Assembly: GCA_944548615.1 (NCBI GenBank)
Contig: OX155961.1
Location: 16,401,655-16,465,654, forward strand
Length of the DNA stretch: 64,000 nucleotides
DNA from: Micropterix aruncella
Taxonomy: Eukaryota; Arthropoda; Insecta; Lepidoptera; Micropterigidae
Direction of reading: 5' to 3'
Positions 23,340-34,790 of this stretch are shown here, in pieces. Positions within the stretch are counted from its first letter, which is position 1, and every line of letters starts with the position of its first letter. The notes beneath the pieces are model-generated. The model did not search any database. It saw only the letters and a list, made by a program, of their open reading frames with translations, and had not been told where the DNA came from. The position numbers and the translations under genes are program-made.

Positions 23340-24738
23340 TTTAGGATCACCGTGGAAAAAGGTGTAATAGTCTCGTGAATGTGTGAATGTGGGCGCCACC
23401 ACGGGGATCCTGGATGAATGGGAGTCGGGACGCTACAAGAAAAAGCAGGCGTGGTCGCTGCCTGACCTTAAACGCCGAAGAAGGGGATACGCAACAGAAT
23501 CCGGGACAGCGGCTACTCAGTAGAAAGGGTCGTGGTAAACCCAAGGAATCCTGCGCGAGGAAAGGAGAGCTTCTGGAGAAAAGGGCAGCCTTGCTTCTAT
23601 TGTGAGAGGGGAAGTGAGATCGTGGAAAGGAAAGTGAAAAAAATTAAAATAGGAATAAAATACGTACTTTACCGTGGCCTATCGCTGGAACTAAAAATAA
23701 AATGAACTTCAGACTGCTGTGTAGTCGCGCGCGATCCGAGCTGTCAGATCGCCGCGCTAGTGCCGCCACCTTGCGGCAGATTTCGCATCGATGTGTAGCG
23801 GACGAGCTTCACGCTAATTCGGAGCTGTCCCTTTTTATATGTTACTCGGCACTCTTAACCTTATAATATCATTTATATCGTAAATCACGAAGTGAATGCT
23901 CTCCGTAAGTGAGAGGTTGACCCTTTAAGAAAACTCAATGTATGCTACAAGGTTTATTTATGCGAATATTACAGATTTTATTCGGAAAAACATTTTTAAT
24001 TTAATTATATGAAATGTATCGGGAGGATTTCTAATGCCTTCACAAGCGCTTCAGAGCGGAGGGATCGCCGAGGGCGTATGTGGGAACTCACGGTAGGTAA
24101 GTTGGAAAAATTCACGGTAGGTCTGCGTTTAGGGGTTAATACGGGAATTTCGGATGGATTTTGGGGACACCTCTATCAATATGCTTTTAGAGTACTTAAA
24201 ACAAGGGGCCTTTTTAAGGTGAGAATCCTCAACAACCACCGGCGCGGGCGCTTCCGCGCTTTTGTCGGCCTAGGTGCCGCCGGCTATTAGGGAGCGTGTC
24301 CCCTGTTCGCACTACGGTTTTCACAGGAACTACGCGCCGAATCCTTAGATTCTCTTGCGCTCGACTAGGCTGAATAGTATGTTAATTGAATATTAAAGAG
24401 AAACGCGCTAAGTGGAGGGTTGAACCGTAGAGAGCGTCCTTGCACTAGCTTTAATTTGAATGTGTTATTTAATGTGAGACTCACTCGCAAACTGAACTCT
24501 TGGGGGTTTTAAAAGTTTGGGAAGTCAGAACATGAACCCTAAAAAATCGCCTGGTAATGGAGGGTAGGTCCCACGGAGACTGGGGTTCGATTCGGCTTGA
24601 ATGCAGGGCTAGCGCACTGATGTTATCCGGTTATTTGGCCGGCAAAACTATTGAAACTTCAGGCAAAATATAAGCGTGGCACTGCTGCTCTGGTATGCAG
24701 AAAAATGTGAGCGAGCAGTCCGTCCTATTCCTCGGTCA
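23340..24738. other. GC-richer unassigned region
   Basis: 23387-23605 is open on both strands. One plus frame (from about 23391) reads ATTGILDEWESGRYKKKQAW and SLPDLKRRRRGYATES, Lys/Arg-rich and protein-like, but I recognise no family and no matching neighbour exon. 24009-24290 is another short open frame with no recognised domain. This could be a decayed element or host DNA. Confidence 0.35.
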
Positions 24739-25407
24739 GGGAGCTAACGGGCCCATGATGAGGTGGCCACGATGACCCATGTGTTCAGGGTCGGTCACAC
24801 TCACGGGTCAACACCCATCCGATGGCCTCCACGCATGGGGTGCGAACCTGGGTAGGACACTGGGTCAACCAGTCTCCCCTGGGAATCAAACCTCTGGCGC
24901 TCCTGGACGGTCTGCGCACCGAGCGGCGCAAGACAATCGATTGTGCTCTCCGACTAACAGCCGGGGGAGTCTGGGAACTGTATTGTTTCCTATAGAGCGG
25001 GGGTGGTTGCCTACCTTACGGCGACTGCTCTTGAAATGACCATTTGCCATCCGATCCCGGTTCAGAGTCGGGCAAAGGACGCCTTGGTCTGCGATAGATT
25101 CGGTGCACACCGTTTCACCGCTTCGTAAGGGAGAGGACCGCGCAAGCGACCTCGAACTCGGAACCTATCGAGAGACCGGAGAAATCTGGTCACAATTGGA
25201 AGCAAGGGCGCGAGTGTCGGCCCGCCAGGTAACATTACTGGCTATCTCGCGGTAAAGGCGTTGGTCTCTTGCGGGTTGTGGCGTAGCTAGACGTCGGATT
25301 TGTAATGTCCAAAGTCTTCTACGCTCACTGCACGGTCGATAGAACGATGAATCGTTAAAACGTCCTGCGGTGACGGGTTCGCCCGTTGTGGTTGACATCT
25401 CAATATG
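24739..25407 (-). mobile_element. GC-rich family G, copy with 11-bp target duplication
   Basis: On the plus strand it begins GGGAGCTAACGGGCCCATGA and ends with the hairpin region GACGGGTTCGCCCGTTGTGG and GTTGACATCTCAATATG. TTCCTCGGTCA stands on both sides (24728-24738, 25408-25418). At 669 bp it is close to the other full copies. Strand is given relative to the copies that begin ACTAGGGTTGTCGACTAC. No coding frame is conserved. Confidence 0.8.
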
Positions 25408-25418
25408 TTCCTCGGTCA

Positions 25419-26235
25419 AAATACAAGAGAGGGGGTATATAATTAAATACCCGATCCAGTCGGTTTAAATTTAATCGACTGGCAATTTTGCCGTGAATCC
25501 GACTAGGGGTATGCGTTATTTTATCGCATGATGCGAGTATGGCATCCGTTTCTAGTCCGATTAAATTCTAATGAAGTGGAAGATGTTTTCTAATGAAGTT
25601 TATTGTTATGTTTTATGGAAGTAGATTCCCGTGACGACTAGTTCGTCACAGTATGTAGGTATTTTCAAAACCCGATGAGTATAAAAATTTCATTTTCGAT
25701 GATGGTGTAACAATTAAAATTACGTTTTACAATTACGCATAATATTATTAAAAAAAAGTATTAAAAATCTAACTAACGAAAAAACAAAAAAAAAAGAGAA
25801 ATTCAGTGGCAAAATTTTTAAAAAGTAGAAAGATATAAAAATATAAAAATATAAAGCATCCAAATAGAGTTTAGAGCAGAAAGCGCATTTCTTAAGGGTA
25901 AAATAGGCATAAAAACATGACTACAATTATCAAACTATATAAATCAGAGTAGATAAAAAAAGACAAATTTTAAAATTGTAATTAAAAAAAAAATATATTA
26001 TAATTTTATTAGGAATCGAAATCGACGTAATTAATGCTAGAATAGTCAGAAAATAAATTTAGGAATTAAAAATAAATATACAAATCACAAATTATATTAA
26101 TATCAATAGATTTTGAAACTCTTACTCAAAATATAATCTGTTTAATAAATTAAGCTCATATAAGCAGTTCTCGAGTAAATATTTCTAATTTGTATTTCTG
26201 AATTTTTCATAATTTTTTATTGTTTATATTTTTTA
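25419..26235. other. Very AT-rich stretch, no gene
   Basis: Poly-A and AT-rich DNA between the GC-rich element and the LINE frame. Nothing recognised. Confidence 0.5.
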
Positions 26236-27843
26236 TTGCTATTACAGAAAGTGGAGCTTTTCTGCGACTGGTCAGGCTGTATAAAAGTGAAGCCCTCCAA
26301 ATGTTTTTGCCTTGGACTCGCCCGCATGGGCACAAAATTTACATCCTATGACCCCAAATTGGTCTATAAGGGCTCTAATATCTCCCTTATAGACCCAAAC
26401 AATCATTTCAAATTCCTCGGCAGAAAAATCACCCATCAGGGAAAAGACGTCTCGGGCGATCATGTTATAGAGCATTTCAAAAGTTGCCTGGCGAAAATAG
26501 ATGCCTTGCTAATTTCTGGCCCTCGTAAGGCCTGGATCTATGACAATTATCTAAAGTCACATTTGTCATGGCCCTTTCTTATTTACGATTTTACCAAAAC
26601 CCAACTGTCCCATCTAGATGCGTTGTTGACAGCTAGTTTAAAATCCTGGCTGTCTTTAGCCAAACCAGCTGACCCCTCGACTCTCTTCAGGTCCAAACAA
26701 AATTTTGGGCTAGCGCTTAAACTGCCCTCTCTGCTCTACGCCAACTCCAGAATAACCAAAAATTCGATTCTGTGCAATTCCAAAGATCCGGCAATATCGA
26801 AGCACGTAATAAGTGGCCGTAGTGATTCAAATGATCTACAAGCCCGCGTAGACTTCCACAAAAAGTTCCTTACTGGAATCAGCCAGAATAGCACTGGTCT
26901 GGGGTATGGCAGTACAACCACGAGCGACGTGGACTTGAAGAAGTCTCTTTTGCGGGGAGATTACGACAGCAAGAGTATGGCTCATGCTATTGACCTTCAA
27001 TGCCAGAATGATTGGACAACAATTGGGGACTTTTGCATTCCGCCTCCAATGCACTGGAAGGTAATGCTCTATGACTGGACGCCAGAGATACTGAAATTTT
27101 ATTTGAATGCCTTTCAGCATACACTTCCAGACCCCAGTAACCTCGCTCGTTGGAGCTTTGCCGAGGATAGTTCTTGTCCCCTCTGTAGCAATACCCCTTG
27201 CACAGCTAGACACATTCTAGCTGGCTGCAAGGTGGCCTTAGATCAAGGACGGTACACTTACCGCCATGACAAAGTTCTCGCTGTTATTCGCGAGGTAATT
27301 AGTCTCTCAGTGGCTCGTGCCAACAAGGGTTTGACAGTATCCTCCAAACCCCCAATACAGTTTGTGCGGGATGGCTCTAAAGGCAAAAAACATTTAACTA
27401 CAAAACCTTTCTCAATAATCGAGAAAGCTACAGATTGGATTCTGGAGGTTGATTCGGTCTCTAAGCATTATAAATTCCCTGAAAGTCTCGGATGCACAGC
27501 CCTCCGTCCAGATATAACTCTTTACTCTCTATCTCGGAAGGTGGCTCTTATTGTAGAATTAACTGTTCCATGGGAATCAAATATCCCAAAAGACCACGAG
27601 TACAAATTAAATAAATACCATGATCTTGCAAATGCCGTAACCCGGAACGGCTTCACTGTTCACCTTCACGCGGTGGAAGTTGGCGCTCGTGGCCTGCCAG
27701 CTAAATCTCTATTTCACCTCTTTAAAGATCTTGGCCTTTCCAGAAAAATAATCAACTCTTTCTTAGAAAAATTATCTAAAACTGCGATTTGCGCATCTCA
27801 AATTCTATGGCTTCGAAGGGGGAGTGAATGGGTGGCAAGGTGA
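26236..27843 (+). CDS. 3' part of a restriction-like-endonuclease LINE polyprotein (535 codons, no stops)
   Basis: The frame begins just after the RT catalytic YxDD motif. LFCDWSGCIKVKPSKCFCLG (residues 8-27) and FKFLGRKI (58-65) correspond to the RT region and thumb that follow it. CPLC (314-317), H326 and C331 form a CX2CX8HX4C zinc knuckle. RPD (424-426), E441 in VELTVPWE and K457/K460-Y461 fit the PD-(D/E)xK-type restriction-like endonuclease of the R2/R4/CRE/NeSL/Hero group; VEVGARG (480-486) also fits. Such enzymes nick a target and prime reverse transcription there. The RT palm and N-terminal DNA-binding fingers are missing, so the copy is 5'-truncated near 26245; the frame opens with TTG, not ATG, so no real start is present. 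The absence of any stop or frameshift over 1.6 kb suggests a recent insertion. The exact clade is not certain. Confidence 0.9.
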   Translation: MLLQKVELFCDWSGCIKVKPSKCFCLGLARMGTKFTSYDPKLVYKGSNISLIDPNNHFKFLGRKITHQGKDVSGDHVIEHFKSCLAKIDALLISGPRKAWIYDNYLKSHLSWPFLIYDFTKTQLSHLDALLTASLKSWLSLAKPADPSTLFRSKQNFGLALKLPSLLYANSRITKNSILCNSKDPAISKHVISGRSDSNDLQARVDFHKKFLTGISQNSTGLGYGSTTTSDVDLKKSLLRGDYDSKSMAHAIDLQCQNDWTTIGDFCIPPPMHWKVMLYDWTPEILKFYLNAFQHTLPDPSNLARWSFAEDSSCPLCSNTPCTARHILAGCKVALDQGRYTYRHDKVLAVIREVISLSVARANKGLTVSSKPPIQFVRDGSKGKKHLTTKPFSIIEKATDWILEVDSVSKHYKFPESLGCTALRPDITLYSLSRKVALIVELTVPWESNIPKDHEYKLNKYHDLANAVTRNGFTVHLHAVEVGARGLPAKSLFHLFKDLGLSRKIINSFLEKLSKTAICASQILWLRRGSEWVAR

Positions 27844-29225
27844 ACGCTCACATGTGGCAAGACAGCTGTTTTAAACCTACCACAGCCGGTTCGTAAGTCC
27901 GGAATCCACTGCTCACCCCCCAGAAGTGTAAAAAATAGTATTATGATGGGCCCGACTCCGGTCGGTGAATTCCATGGCAGCTCCGTTTGTATTTATTATC
28001 TGGTAATTTCAAGTAGTACGCTGGAATTCTGCAGTTGATGGGTTAGGTGCCTGAACGTATAGGGATTTATTCCTCTTGTCATGGTAATGCATGTTAGCCT
28101 GCTTTACATAACTATTTATGCTTTTATGAAATTCACATGAATGAACATAAATGAACATTCATGAACATATATGGCCAAAACTGTGTAAAAATAACATCGT
28201 CATAACATATAATACCTCAAGAATATGTCTAGTTATCGGCAGATTCGACCAACACATTTTTTAAATGAAAGTAATGACTGTCTTCTTCATTCAGTTATTT
28301 TGAAACATATATTCCAGGCCACAAAGAAATCATGAAAAAAGTAGCGCTGTTATTCCCTCTATTTCTATCTCCTTATATCTCTCTCTCTCTCGCCCTTAAA
28401 ATAATATCCCTCATTTCCAATATTGGCCTTCCATTAAGCCCGCACGAAAAACTCATCTTTCTCTATTAATTTTATCTGCTGCACTGTCCTGGTCATCAAT
28501 CACATGTCAACCCCTGCAGGCTTTCGCGCGATCCTTCAAAGGACAAGAAAAGGCCACCTCAACTTGATGTAGAGACTCCAACTGAAATATTCATTTGACA
28601 TGGCGTCTTATCGCTCTTTTCTCGAAATTCGTCAGCTTGACAAATTAACCCCGTAAATATGCTCGTAAGTTATTAAACGTAAAATATGCTCGTGAATCTA
28701 GTTTTGCTTTTGTAACCAGTATAATAATTTCTTTTTCACGTTCCCTTGATTAATGTGAAATGCTACACCGGTTCAGCTTACATCACCGATTTTATTATCA
28801 AATACATTAAATATTAATACATTTAACCAATATTATTAATTTGAAATTTTGATTAGTATTCCTTTTTTTCATGATAACTAATAAAATATATAACTAAAGT
28901 ATAGTGTTAGAATTAGGCACATCAAATGGCTGTCTTTGCCTTTCAAAAAAAAATATATACATTGAGATAAATTAAGATATATTGTTGACAATGTAAGATT
29001 TTTGAAGCATTACCTAATAAATTCACATTCAAATTAATCTATTCATTTTTCAATTTACAATAGTTATAATTTACAATAGTCAAAACCTAACTGTGCTGCT
29101 GCTTGTACTAAGTTAGATAATTTATTTTCATCATTACTTTATCTTGAGAAATCTAGTAAACATTATCGTACTTGGTAATAAAATTATTTTTTTATCTACA
29201 AGAAATTCGATACAAAATGTCGTAA
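27844..29225. other. Probable 3' UTR of the LINE, then unassigned DNA
   Basis: 27844-28090 is GC-richer (CACAGCCGGTTCGTAAGTCC, CCCGACTCCGGTCGGTGAAT) and likely includes the LINE's 3' UTR; its end could not be set. At 28133-28180, ATGAACAT units repeat. Beyond 28400 nothing is recognised. Confidence 0.4.
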
Positions 29226-29536
29226 AATAATATTTATTTTATTTTATTTTATTTATTTATTTAATTTAACAATTCATTTACAAGTGCACAAGTATCACTA
29301 ATAATCATATCAATAAAAAAAATATATATATAATTAAAATTAAAATTAAACACGGCCGATATGAGCATTAGCATTTAAGTACTGCTGCTGCCCAACTAAG
29401 TGCCAGGACTTGTTCCAGGGCAGCTAGCTCTCTAGTTTTTATATCACATATATTCGGCAATGAATAAAAAAAAAAAAAAAAAAGGAAAAGAAATATATAT
29501 ATTCCCGTCACCATTACAAATTATAACTAATAATCA
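29226..29536 (-). repeat. 3' UTR and tail of the adjacent minus-strand LINE
   Basis: (TTTTA)n/(TTTAT)n at 29228-29270 and AT-rich DNA with GTGCACAAGTATCACTAATA lead into the C-terminal frames of the LINE. An A-run lies at 29466-29482. The exact 3' end is uncertain. Confidence 0.55.
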
Positions 29537-31880
29537 CTAACTAATGATCACAATAGGAAATAAAACACAAAAATAAATAATCGTGTTAATAAAATAAAAA
29601 TAAAATAAAATGTCAAATGATATCAAACAATAGTCACCAAAATTTATGAATAAGTAATAGTAATAAATAAAAATAAAAAAAGTCAAAGAAAATAATAATA
29701 ATAACAAGAAATGACAGGGATAATTGTCTCGGTATATTAATTTGTGGATATTTTGCCGGGCGTCATATTTTAGCCAGGAATCAATTTTGGCTTTAAAAGA
29801 AGAAGAAGACTTCGGCACATACATTTTTAAATCTTCATCTAGCATATTAAAGATCCTGGGGGCTATGTACACAAAATGCCCTGCCCAAAAATGGTCTGCA
29901 TTCGAGGGACGTCAAAATGTATAGTTCGGGATTGCCGCGTGCAGATTGTTTGCTGGGTTCTTATTGCTGTCTCTAAATTAGTATGATAGTCACAGAGCGC
30001 CGTTTTCACGTATAGTTGTGGTACATCTAGCACGTTATATTCTCTGTAGAGATCATCTGAAGAGTATCTCCAAGGCTTTCTCTTTATAATTTTAAGTATT
30101 AGCTTTTGAGCTCTAATCAAGGGCTCCATATGAATTTTCGCTGCACCTCCCCACCCTATGATCCCATAGGTTAGGATAGATTGGCACAGGGCATGGTATA
30201 CTATCTTAAGTGTCCTTTGGTCCAGAATGCCTCTAAGGTCTTTGAAAATATACGTGAGTTTCCTAACTTTTGCCGACAGCTCCATTATGTGGGTGCTCCA
30301 TTGTAGCCGGTAATCAATTAATATACCAAGATATTTAATGTTGTCAACTTTATTGAGATTAATACATTTACAGTTTTCGGGGTTAAGACAATCTCTGTGG
30401 AGTTTCAGAATATGCTCTTGTTTTGGTTGAGCTACACTGGTGGCACTAAATGTTATGTACATGGTTTTTTGCGCATTGAGTGATAGTAGTGCACCATCTA
30501 ACCACAATACTACCTTCTGAAGTCCCATAGAAGCCTTTTCAAAGGTCTCTTTCCAAGTTTTTGCCTTGAAAAGTAGAGCGGTGTCATCGGCAAAAGTAAC
30601 AACTTGTCCACCAATAGTTTGATTACAAAGCTCATTAATATATATTAAAAACAATATCGGACCAAGGACACTACCTTGCGGAACACCATATTCGAGAGGC
30701 GCGGGATCACTATAGATACTACCAAGTTTTGTTATTTGCTTTCGACCTGACAAGTAACTCTCAAACCATTTTAGTGTGATCGAGGTAACACCTATGTCGT
30801 TTAGCTTCTCCAAAAGTTTGTCGTGACTAACCGTGTCAAATGCTTTTGTTATGTCAAGGAATACTCCCAGACATTTGTTTCCTTTGTCTACTGCTTCCAC
30901 GACAAATTGTGTAACCTCGGCTATAGCTTTGTTGGTTCCTTGTCCTTCCCGAAATCCATATTGGTTTGGTGATAAAATATTAATACAGCTTAACAGGGAA
31001 ATAGGTCTGTAATTGTTGACACTTTTTTATCTCCGTTTTTGAAGATAGGTACGACTAAAGACGTTTTTAGGTTGCTTGGAAAGATACCCGTACGAAAGCT
31101 TTGATTTATTAGCCAGCTTATAGGTGCCGCTAATTGTTTGTGAGCAGATCTAAATAATTCCGAACTTAGTCCGTCAATCCCGGGAGCTGAGTTGTGCTTT
31201 AGAGTACATATAATTTTGTTAATTTCCTCGGCGGTAGTAGGACGTAGATAAAAAGAAGCGGGGAAGTTGTTTGTCCGCGTTTGGATAGTTGGGGGGCCAT
31301 TTGTCGTGATGTTAAAATTTTCAGATATCAATTTGCATCTTACGTTCGACATAAACTCATTTACATAGTTTGCCATAGCATACGGCTCTTGTTGAAGAGT
31401 CATTACACCTTTTTCAGTACACAGCTCGCTGATATCATACTTTGGTGAACATATGTCCGTCGCACTTTTAAAAGAGCTCCATATTTTCTTAATGTCCCCA
31501 TGTGATGCTTCAATTTCGGATTTGTAGAATTTTTCTTTTGTTGTTTTTATAATCCTAATACACCAGTTCCTACATTTGATAAATTTATTTTTTAAAGTTA
31601 TGTCTGTAGGATCTCTTTTACATGCCAAATGGAGTCTATTTCGTTCGTGAATGCTTTTTACAAGTCCAGGAGTGATCCACGGTTTTAATTTTAGTTTTTT
31701 GTGTGAGATTTTTAGAATTACCTTGTTAGAATTTTTCTCAACAAGTTTACTTAAGGTATTTGTAAACATAATAGAGGCTTGATTTACATCATCCATATTA
31801 TAAAGTGGAGTCCAATCAAAATGTTCAAGAGCAGCAGCAATAGATTCATTAACTATATCAAATTCATTAACTATATCAAT
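29537..31880 (-). pseudogene. LINE pol (reverse transcriptase), nearly continuous but broken
   Basis: Reading the minus strand, 31850-30990 gives FDWTPLYNMDDVNQAS, KLKLKPWITPGLVKSIHERN, KIICTLKHNSAPGIDGLSSE and LKTSLVVPIFKNGDK (RT motifs 1-2). A frameshift in a T-run near 31025 follows, and about 40 residues appear to be deleted between YRPISLLSC and INILSPNQYGFREGQG. From 30900 the frame has LDITKAFDTVSH (motif A; D16, D22), YGVPQGSVLGPILFLIYINE (B) and FADD (C; residues 103-106, near 30583-30594), then NIKYLGILID and the C-terminal region. Another frameshift near 29870 leads to MYIAPRIFNMLDEDLKMYVP. Jockey/CR1-like; the endonuclease is lost by 5' truncation near 31880. The RT core motifs are intact but the gene is not. 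Confidence 0.9.
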
Positions 31881-31905
31881 AATATCAATTAACTATATCA
31901 AATAT
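31848..31905. repeat. 21-bp tandem repeat at the LINE's 5' truncation edge
   Basis: The unit AATTCATTAACTATATC is repeated about three times with variation, where the LINE coding sequence ends. Confidence 0.7.
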
Positions 31906-31998
31906 TACTAAATATATTTTTTAAATCATCAATAATAGTCAAAAAAGAGTTGCAAAAATATAATGATTATTTAAAAAATCGTCAACGATAGTCATGAA

Positions 31999-32409
31999 AA
32001 TAGGATAGTAACAAATTTACCTCGTGAAGTTTGTAGCACCCGACGTTTCGGCGACGTTATAGCTGCCGTTGTCTAGGGTAGACTGTCTAGGGTAGACATT
32101 TACACAAAGAGCTGTCAATCCGTTGTTCCGCGGGTAGGCCGCATACCGCTGCCGCCACTGCGTAGGTTATAACAGGTATAACCTACATAGACCGACCCTA
32201 GACCGTCCACCACCGTTATAACCTACGCATTAGCGGCAGCAGCATCATGCGGCCTACCCGCGGAACAACGGATTGTCAGCTCTTTCAGTCTACACTAGAC
32301 AACGGCGGCTGCAACGTCGCCTAAACATCGGGTGCTACAAATTTCACGCGGTAAATTCGCTTCTATCCTACTTATAATGTCAAACAACCGCGATAGTCTT
32401 CGATTTCAA
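31999..32409 (-). mobile_element. Fold-back element, family F, longest copy
   Basis: A nearly complete palindrome of 411 bp. The outer arms carry GTTTGTAGCACCCGACGTTT and its complement; the inner arms carry CCGTTGTTCCGCGGGTAGGC and its complement, around a centre with GTTATAAC words. ATAGTCATGAA flanks it exactly (31988-31998, 32410-32420), an 11-bp target duplication. The family head (complement of TAGTCTTCG) lies at the right, so it is minus-oriented. Confidence 0.9.
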
Positions 32410-32479
32410 ATAGTCATGAATATAATCTTAGTAATGAATGATAATATTGAATAATAATTTTGGGAAAAATTAATATTAA

Positions 32480-33060
32480 AAAATACACACGGGCGACTTC
32501 TTCTTCGAGTTCCACTCCTATTTTATATAAAAGTATAGCTATCTTCACTTTAGGGTCTGCTGCTCTGAACAACGAGGACGTACTGGTGCCGAACTAGTCC
32601 CAAGGTTCCTTAGCCACGAATGCTGCCTCCTACCGTCACCTATTCCCAACGATCTTGCCTTGAATAAGCAATTTGTATTTGTCATTCCTTATGACGAGAC
32701 CGAAGTATGATATCTTCCTGTTTTTGGTGATGTCCAGAAGTTCCATTTTCTTCTTAATTTGGCTTAGTATGTCAATATTAATGACTCGATCACGCCATGA
32801 GATTTTCAAGATACGGATGTATACCGGTCTAAATTTCAAAAGCCTCCAACCTTTTCGTCGTGTTTTGTGTGAGAGCCCATGTTTCTACACCATACATAGT
32901 AATACAAAGAAAATGTAGCATCGTGTTATACATAGCCTTAGGTCGAGACTCCGATCATACAAAACTTTGCTCATTTTGAAAAAAGTTGAGCGAGCAATTT
33001 CAATTTGGACGTTTATTTCTTGAGCATGGCTCCCGTTCTCATTCAACCAACTTCCCAAAT
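32480..33060 (-). pseudogene. LINE C-terminal fragment, RTE/L2-like
   Basis: The minus strand gives LKFRPVYIRILKISWRDRVI, then DILSQIKKKMELLDITKNRK, ISYFGLVIRNDKYKLLIQGK and, in another frame, QHSWLRNLGTSSA and VKIAILLYKIGV. RxLxISWxDRVxN, YxGxVxRN and IxGxR are typical of the region downstream of RT in these LINEs. The RT core is absent. Confidence 0.75.
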
Positions 33061-33177
33061 ATGGGGATACCTTCCAAATAATATATTTATCTAATAATTA
33101 TATTCTGTAACGTTTATCAAAACAAAATGACCTAAAAGTTCACGTGAAATATCCTAAATAATACGATATTTAATAGT

Positions 33178-33500
33178 ATTCAGTATTCAGTATTCAATTT
33201 ATTCATTCAGAATATACAATAAAAGCATGAATAGCAATTAAAGCAAATTATCGCATATTAGAATTCGTCAGTTGCTAGTAATATATTAATATATTTAGAT
33301 ATAAAACTATTAAACCAGAAATATTAATTTGACAATAGCGTTGACTAGACTGACTGAAATAAAGTCGGCATGTCTTTACATGGCAGACAAATATTTTTTT
33401 TTAAAAAAGAGCTGAACCATGTACATGAGTATTCATATAAAATAAATAATTATTATAAGAATATTAATAGCCATCTTAGGCACTCTATACAAAAAATAAT
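33178..33500 (-). repeat. LINE-like 3' end, minus strand
   Basis: ATTCAGT units followed by TCAATTTATTCATTCAGAAT and ACAATAAAAGCATGAATAGC look like a tail and 3' UTR read backwards. GTCGGCATGTCTTTACATGG lies inside. Confidence 0.5.
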
Positions 33501-34344
33501 CACACAATAGAAAGTATCAAAACAAAATTGAAAAAAAAACAACGTATGTATATGGTTAGGTATGTTACGTTAAACATTGTAATCTACATAAATAAATATT
33601 AAATTCATAATATTATTAATAATATTTAACTAAACAAATTTGCCTCCATTGAAATCCACCCAAATGCTCGGTTAATTTTCGGTCGTAATGTTACCATTTC
33701 AGGCGCGTTCGCCAAAAACATTGTTGCATTTCAATCGGGCTCTTGAGGGGGTCGTAACATTTTTACAGCGTCATTACTGTAACGCTTCGGGCGACTGTTT
33801 CATATAATAGATACGTTCGAACGATCGCGGGGGACAATCATAAAATTTATCGTTTTACAAGTAACTAAAGGAGCGATGAAGCAAGCGCCGTTGCAAATCC
33901 CCTCAATGCTGGTCATAGGTACTCGTAAATGTCTGATTAATGGTAGGGATTTGATCGGGGCGCCCAGCTTATTTTATTTTATTGGTATTGTGAAATGATT
34001 ATACGATTTTAAAGATGCTATTAAATTGTTATATAAGCCAATAGTAATTAAGGACTTCAGATACAAATTCTACAAATTCCTGTATCGATCCATGGGTTAT
34101 ATAAAAAACAGCGCTATTTCCTACCAGCGACACAGAGAAGATACAACCAATGGCTGGAAAGAGCGTAGAGGAACAAGCGCTAGGAGTGAGGATACAGTCG
34201 CGCAGCCGAACCGATGCGAACAAAACACCAGCAAGGGCCAGTCGATTCCCAATTATCCAGCAGAGCGGGTGTTGCGATGCGTTCGACTAGACACCGAGTG
34301 ACGTCATCTATCCACGTAGTGTTTCATATAAAACAGTTCTATCG
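33501..34344. other. No gene; complex non-coding stretch
   Basis: 33640-33990 is of higher complexity and free of recognised repeats (GGCGCGTTCGCCAAAAACAT, AACGCTTCGGGCGACTGTTT), so it may be single-copy host DNA. No coding frame recognised. Confidence 0.35.
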
Positions 34345-34445
34345 AGAGAATCATCTAGAGGTGTCAACACAGTGGGTTAACCCGTCACCCCAGGGAGTTT
34401 TAACGACATCAGGTCGATCTATCTCACCTGAAGTGAATGTGAGGA
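34345..34445 (+). repeat. GC-rich family G, 5'-end fragment
   Basis: ATCTAGAGGTGTCAACACAG, GGGTTAACCCGTCACCCCAG, AGTTTTAACGAC and ATCTCACCTGAAGTGAATGT follow the order of the family's 5' end. The copy breaks off where a mariner remnant begins. Confidence 0.75.
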
Positions 34446-34454
34446 CTTAGCGGA

Positions 34455-34790
34455 CAAAGTCTTCTGCTGGTCGGCCTACAACTGCAGGCACCCCGGACAA
34501 CATACAGAAAGTGAAGAAATTTTTGGCCCGGATCGTCGTGTGACAGTGTGGATGATAGCGGAAGATATGACAGTGTGGATGATATGGGAATTGGTCGTGA
34601 TACGGCCCACCTCTTAGTGACTCAGGATTTGGGTAAACGTAAGCTTTGCTCTCTGCTCGTGCCCCACACTTTTGATCCGTAACAAATGCAACTTTGGTTT
34701 TACACCCGTGGAGACCTCATCGACATGTCAGATCAACACCCGAATTTACATGAAACTGTTATCAGCATTTCATAGCTGTCTTTCGATGAT
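34455..34790 (+). pseudogene. mariner-like transposase fragment, second family
   Basis: Frame pieces read PTTAGTPDNIQKVKKFLA, DRRVTVWMIAED, IGRDTAHLLVTQDLGKRKL, LVPHTFDP*Q and DLIDMSDQHPNLHETVIS. These follow the N-terminal region of a mariner transposase through the second HTH toward the catalytic domain. TGACAGTGTGGATGATA occurs twice (34542 and 34568), a short duplication inside the HTH. Several shifts and stops; the DDD residues are not visible. Confidence 0.7.

Noticed and set aside
23387..23605. Lys/Arg-rich frame as a host exon
   Set aside because: Open on both strands, no recognised domain, no neighbouring exons; listed only as unassigned.
24739..25407. GC-rich family as Helitrons (hairpin near an end, CTAG at the end of several copies)
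   Set aside because: Helitrons do not duplicate their target; four copies here have 6-15 bp duplications, and the opposite end lacks a constant TC.
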